In this document: positions 50,302 through 52,168 of the stretch, piece by piece | How positions within the stretch are numbered: the stretch's first letter is position 1 | How the letters are laid out: each line of letters begins with the position of its first letter | Assembly (NCBI RefSeq): GCF_027980145.1 | Contig: NZ_JAMZNK010000040.1 | Coordinates: forward strand, 1 to 52,168 | Length of the DNA stretch: 52,168 bases | Source of the DNA: Flavobacterium azizsancarii | GTDB taxonomy: Bacteria > Bacteroidota > Bacteroidia > Flavobacteriales > Flavobacteriaceae | Direction of reading: 5' to 3' | The notes under the pieces: generated by a model | The model's database searches: none | Told to the model about the DNA's origin: nothing | What the model saw: only the letters and a program-made list of their open reading frames with translations | Made by a program: the position numbers and the translations under genes

Positions 50302-50628
50302 TTTCGATAGTGATTGAAAACCAAAAATAAACCAATTACAGTCAATAAACTAATTCCTGTAAAAGATATAATTCGTCGATTTTTATTAGAGAAAAGTTGA
50401 ATTATAATATATAAATGAGAACGAATTGCAAATTCTATGAATGACAAAATTGGTAACGATCTGTTTTAATTCGTTTCATCTGTGGCTATTTTTTATGATA
50501 ACCTAAATCATATTTTTGAATGCTAAAAGACTTCTGTTGCATTATATTGGCTTGATATGTTAATTGTTACCTATGAATGTGAAGTTTATTTACAATTGTT
50601 TTCTAAATTAGCTACAAAAAGTTTTTTT
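50302..50628. other. Divergent intergenic region, mostly uncharacterised
   Basis: This 327-bp stretch lies between the protease start and the sigma-factor start. It holds the -7 element TATTTTTG of the protease (50322-50329, minus) and a TATTTTTG (50511-50518, plus) that may serve the sigma gene, although it would leave a leader of about 100 nt. No RNA gene or repeat was recognised. A 64-codon frame (50253-50447, minus) overlaps the protease and is treated as spurious. Confidence 0.4.
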
Positions 50629-51213
50629 ATGGGCCAAAATAAGATTCATCCTGATCAAATGTACATTGAAGGACTTGCTGCAAATGACTCAGCAATCATT
50701 CAGACAATTTACAAAAAGTACGTTCCAAAAGTGGTAATGTTCATTATGAATAATTCAGGAGATAAAGAACATGCGCAGGAGGTGGTTCAGGAAATCATGA
50801 TTTTACTTTTTAATCAGGCCAAAGCAAATGCACTGCAACTGACTTGCCCGTTTGATGCCTACTTTTTTTTATTGTGTAAAAGAAAATGGTTGAACGAGCT
50901 CAAAAAAACATCGAACAAAGAAGTCGCAATCAATGAAGATATTTTATCTATGAATGAATCTGCACTTCAACTGATTACAAACACAGAAGAATTTGATGAA
51001 AATCAGCAGCTTTTTGACACTATGTTCCAGAAATTAGGAGATAAGTGTCAGGAGTTATTGAGGCTGAATTTTACCACTAAAAAGACTGAAGAAGTGGTTA
51101 AAAAGGCTAGTGGTACTTATGATAGTGCCCGAAAAAAAGAACTGTTATGTGTGGGGCAATTAACGCAATGGATTCACGAAGCCAAAAAAATTAAATCGCT
51201 AAAAAATAATTAG
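50629..51213 (+). CDS. ECF-like sigma factor
   Basis: The frame opens at 50557; Met25 (50629, MGQNKIHPDQMYIEGLAAND) is the usual beginning for this family, giving 194 residues. Region 2-like features are present: DSAIIQTIYKKYVPKVVMFI (near 18-37) and DKEHAQEVVQEIMILLFNQA (near 45-64). The C-terminal part (KLGDKCQELLRLNFTTKKTE onward) is a divergent region 4. The gene lies 2 nt before a membrane-anchored TPR protein, a pairing expected for an ECF sigma and its partner. The promoter specificity cannot be read. Confidence 0.85.
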   Translation: MGQNKIHPDQMYIEGLAANDSAIIQTIYKKYVPKVVMFIMNNSGDKEHAQEVVQEIMILLFNQAKANALQLTCPFDAYFFLLCKRKWLNELKKTSNKEVAINEDILSMNESALQLITNTEEFDENQQLFDTMFQKLGDKCQELLRLNFTTKKTEEVVKKASGTYDSARKKELLCVGQLTQWIHEAKKIKSLKNN

Positions 51214-51215
51214 CC

Positions 51216-51938
51216 ATGAACGAAGAACGCTATATATTATTCGATCAATATCTTCAGGGAGAAATGACTGAGGAGGAAAAAAATAATTTTGAAAAACAAT
51301 TGTCTGAAGATCATGAATTGTCCTCAGAATTTGAAACGTTTAAAGAAGTGCAGCTCCGACTTACAACTAAATTTGAACACGACGAAGAAAGAGAAGCGTT
51401 TAAAACGAATCTAACAACAATTTCAGAAAAACATTTTAATAATAGTAAACCAAAAGTTGTTTTAATGCGTCCTTGGTATTATGCAGCGGCGGCATCTGTA
51501 ATTATTTTATTTGGATTGTTCTTTTTTGATTATAACAACCCAACTTTTGCTGATTATGATAATCCTGAAACGGCCGAATTTGTAGAAAGAGGCGATACAA
51601 ATGAAAACTTAAAAGAAGCTCAGGCAGCATTTAATGATGGGAAATACGCAACAGCAATTCCGCATTTTGAAGCAATTTTAAAAGAAAATAAAACACCCGA
51701 AATTCAATATTTTTATGGGATTTCTTTATTAGAAGAAAGTAAATATCCAAAAGCCGAAGCTGTTTTTAATGAGTTAAGATCAGGAACATCTGTTTATAAA
51801 GAAAAAGCAACATGGAGTCTTGCCTTGTCTAAATTGAAACAAAAGAAGTACAAAGAATGTAGAGAAATCCTGGAAACCATTTCGCAGGATTATGAAAACT
51901 ATGACGATGTTGAGAAGCTTCTCGATGAGTTAGATTAA
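51216..51938 (+). CDS. Membrane-anchored TPR protein, possible anti-sigma partner
   Basis: The 240-residue protein has three parts. A cytosolic N-terminal domain of about 80 residues (FDQYLQGEMTEEEKNNFEKQ, near 9-28) resembles the anti-sigma N-terminus. It is followed by one transmembrane helix (about 88-105, YYAAAASVIILFGLFFFDY). The external part (about 125-240) contains two or three TPR-like units (EAQAAFNDGKYATAIPHFEA). The start is 2 nt after the sigma-factor stop. The anti-sigma role is inferred from architecture and operon, and no HxxxCxxC zinc motif is visible. Confidence 0.8.
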   Translation: MNEERYILFDQYLQGEMTEEEKNNFEKQLSEDHELSSEFETFKEVQLRLTTKFEHDEEREAFKTNLTTISEKHFNNSKPKVVLMRPWYYAAAASVIILFGLFFFDYNNPTFADYDNPETAEFVERGDTNENLKEAQAAFNDGKYATAIPHFEAILKENKTPEIQYFYGISLLEESKYPKAEAVFNELRSGTSVYKEKATWSLALSKLKQKKYKECREILETISQDYENYDDVEKLLDELD

Positions 51939-51949
51939 ATTTGGGATTT

Positions 51950-52080
51950 CACAACACACACAAAATTCACAAAACACACAAAGAATTACACAGAGATTCT
52001 CAAGAGGTAAAATACTTTGCGAATTTTTTGAGCTAAGGACCTTTGTCAAAGTTTTTGAACCAAGAGTGTAAGGAACTTTT
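51950..52080. repeat. Repeat-like intergenic DNA after the sigma operon
   Basis: The region is rich in short repeated words (CACACAAA, ACACAAAGAATTACACAGAG) and contains the small palindrome CTTTGTCAAAG (52041-52051). These words recall the TGCAAAGAACACAAAG text at 21023. There is no coding potential. Confidence 0.4.
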
Positions 52081-52128
52081 GTAAAAAACTATTATTTTTA
52101 TTTTCTGTATTTATAAATCTATCAGAAA

Positions 52129-52168
52129 ATGCAAATCAGAACAGAAGTAAAAGAAATATTAAATTATA
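52129..52168 (+). CDS. Possible start of a gene cut by the window end
   Basis: An ATG at 52129 opens a frame (MQIRTEVKEILNY) that remains open to the last base. It lies about 190 nt downstream of the TPR gene on the same strand. Thirteen codons are too few to identify or confirm a gene, and no promoter or ribosome-binding site supports it. Confidence 0.25.
   Translation, partial: MQIRTEVKEILNY

Noticed and set aside
50253..50447. A 64-codon minus-strand frame with one hydrophobic segment overlapping the start of the retropepsin-like gene, possibly a frameshifted membrane anchor for it.
   Set aside because: It is in a different frame, and the protease frame is closed by a stop upstream of its ATG. 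A good -7 element for the protease lies inside this frame. The protease is complete from 50301 and needs no anchor.

Overview
The window is chromosomal DNA from a member of the Bacteroidota, most probably a Flavobacterium or close relative. The evidence is AT-rich DNA, promoters of the Bacteroidota type (TTG or TTTG, about 19-20 nt, then TAnnTTTG), start codons without strong Shine-Dalgarno sequences, a typical flavobacterial gene repertoire (two TonB receptors with carboxypeptidase-like N-terminal domains, one of them a SusC-like protein with no SusD partner) and families of short intergenic repeats. No rRNA, tRNA, CRISPR array, prophage or complete insertion sequence was seen.

Region by region. 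(1) 148-915: a Bax1-inhibitor-like membrane protein. (2) 1055-14533, minus strand: a complete 14-gene complex I operon, nuoA to nuoN, with a well-matched promoter in front of nuoA, a terminator after nuoN and a short NuoG. (3) 14776-19202, minus: a cold-shock protein with its own terminator, then aspS followed by two unrecognised exported proteins. (4) 19359-20912, plus: a TlpA-like thioredoxin protein and a MORN-type repeat protein. (5) 21163-27065, minus: a ferric-siderophore uptake locus with a TonB receptor, two small membrane proteins and two PepSY-TM proteins. (6) 27282-31380, minus: odhB and sucA, the 2-oxoglutarate dehydrogenase genes, with a divergent outer-membrane-like gene. (7) 31497-33612: small orphan genes, two of them lying between inverted copies of an intergenic repeat. 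(8) 33653-41111: a trehalose locus, with a LacI regulator, two palindromic operators, a TonB receptor, an MFS transporter and a cytosolic GH37 trehalase that carries a fungal-type calcium-loop motif. (9) 41566-42540, minus: a polyprenyl synthase. (10) 42809-49706, plus: yceI, tetR and a TolC-MFP-RND efflux operon. (11) 49864-51938: a retropepsin-like protease, then an ECF-like sigma factor with a membrane-anchored TPR partner.

The most striking regulatory signal is a 28-bp inverted repeat, GGAAACT-N14-AGTTTCC. It occurs three times: twice in front of yceI and once in front of tetR. At both promoters the proximal copy lies exactly 4 nt upstream of a TATATTTG -7 element. This defines a likely TetR regulon that joins YceI to the efflux pump. 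The second clear signal is a pair of CG-centred palindromes 21 bp apart between lacI and the trehalose receptor gene.

Several intergenic regions are occupied almost entirely by repeats: two tandem units of about 261 bp near 37.5-38.0 kb, a 121-bp tandem repeat framed by hairpins at 41.1-41.6 kb, and AT-rich repeats inserted inside the nuo operon.
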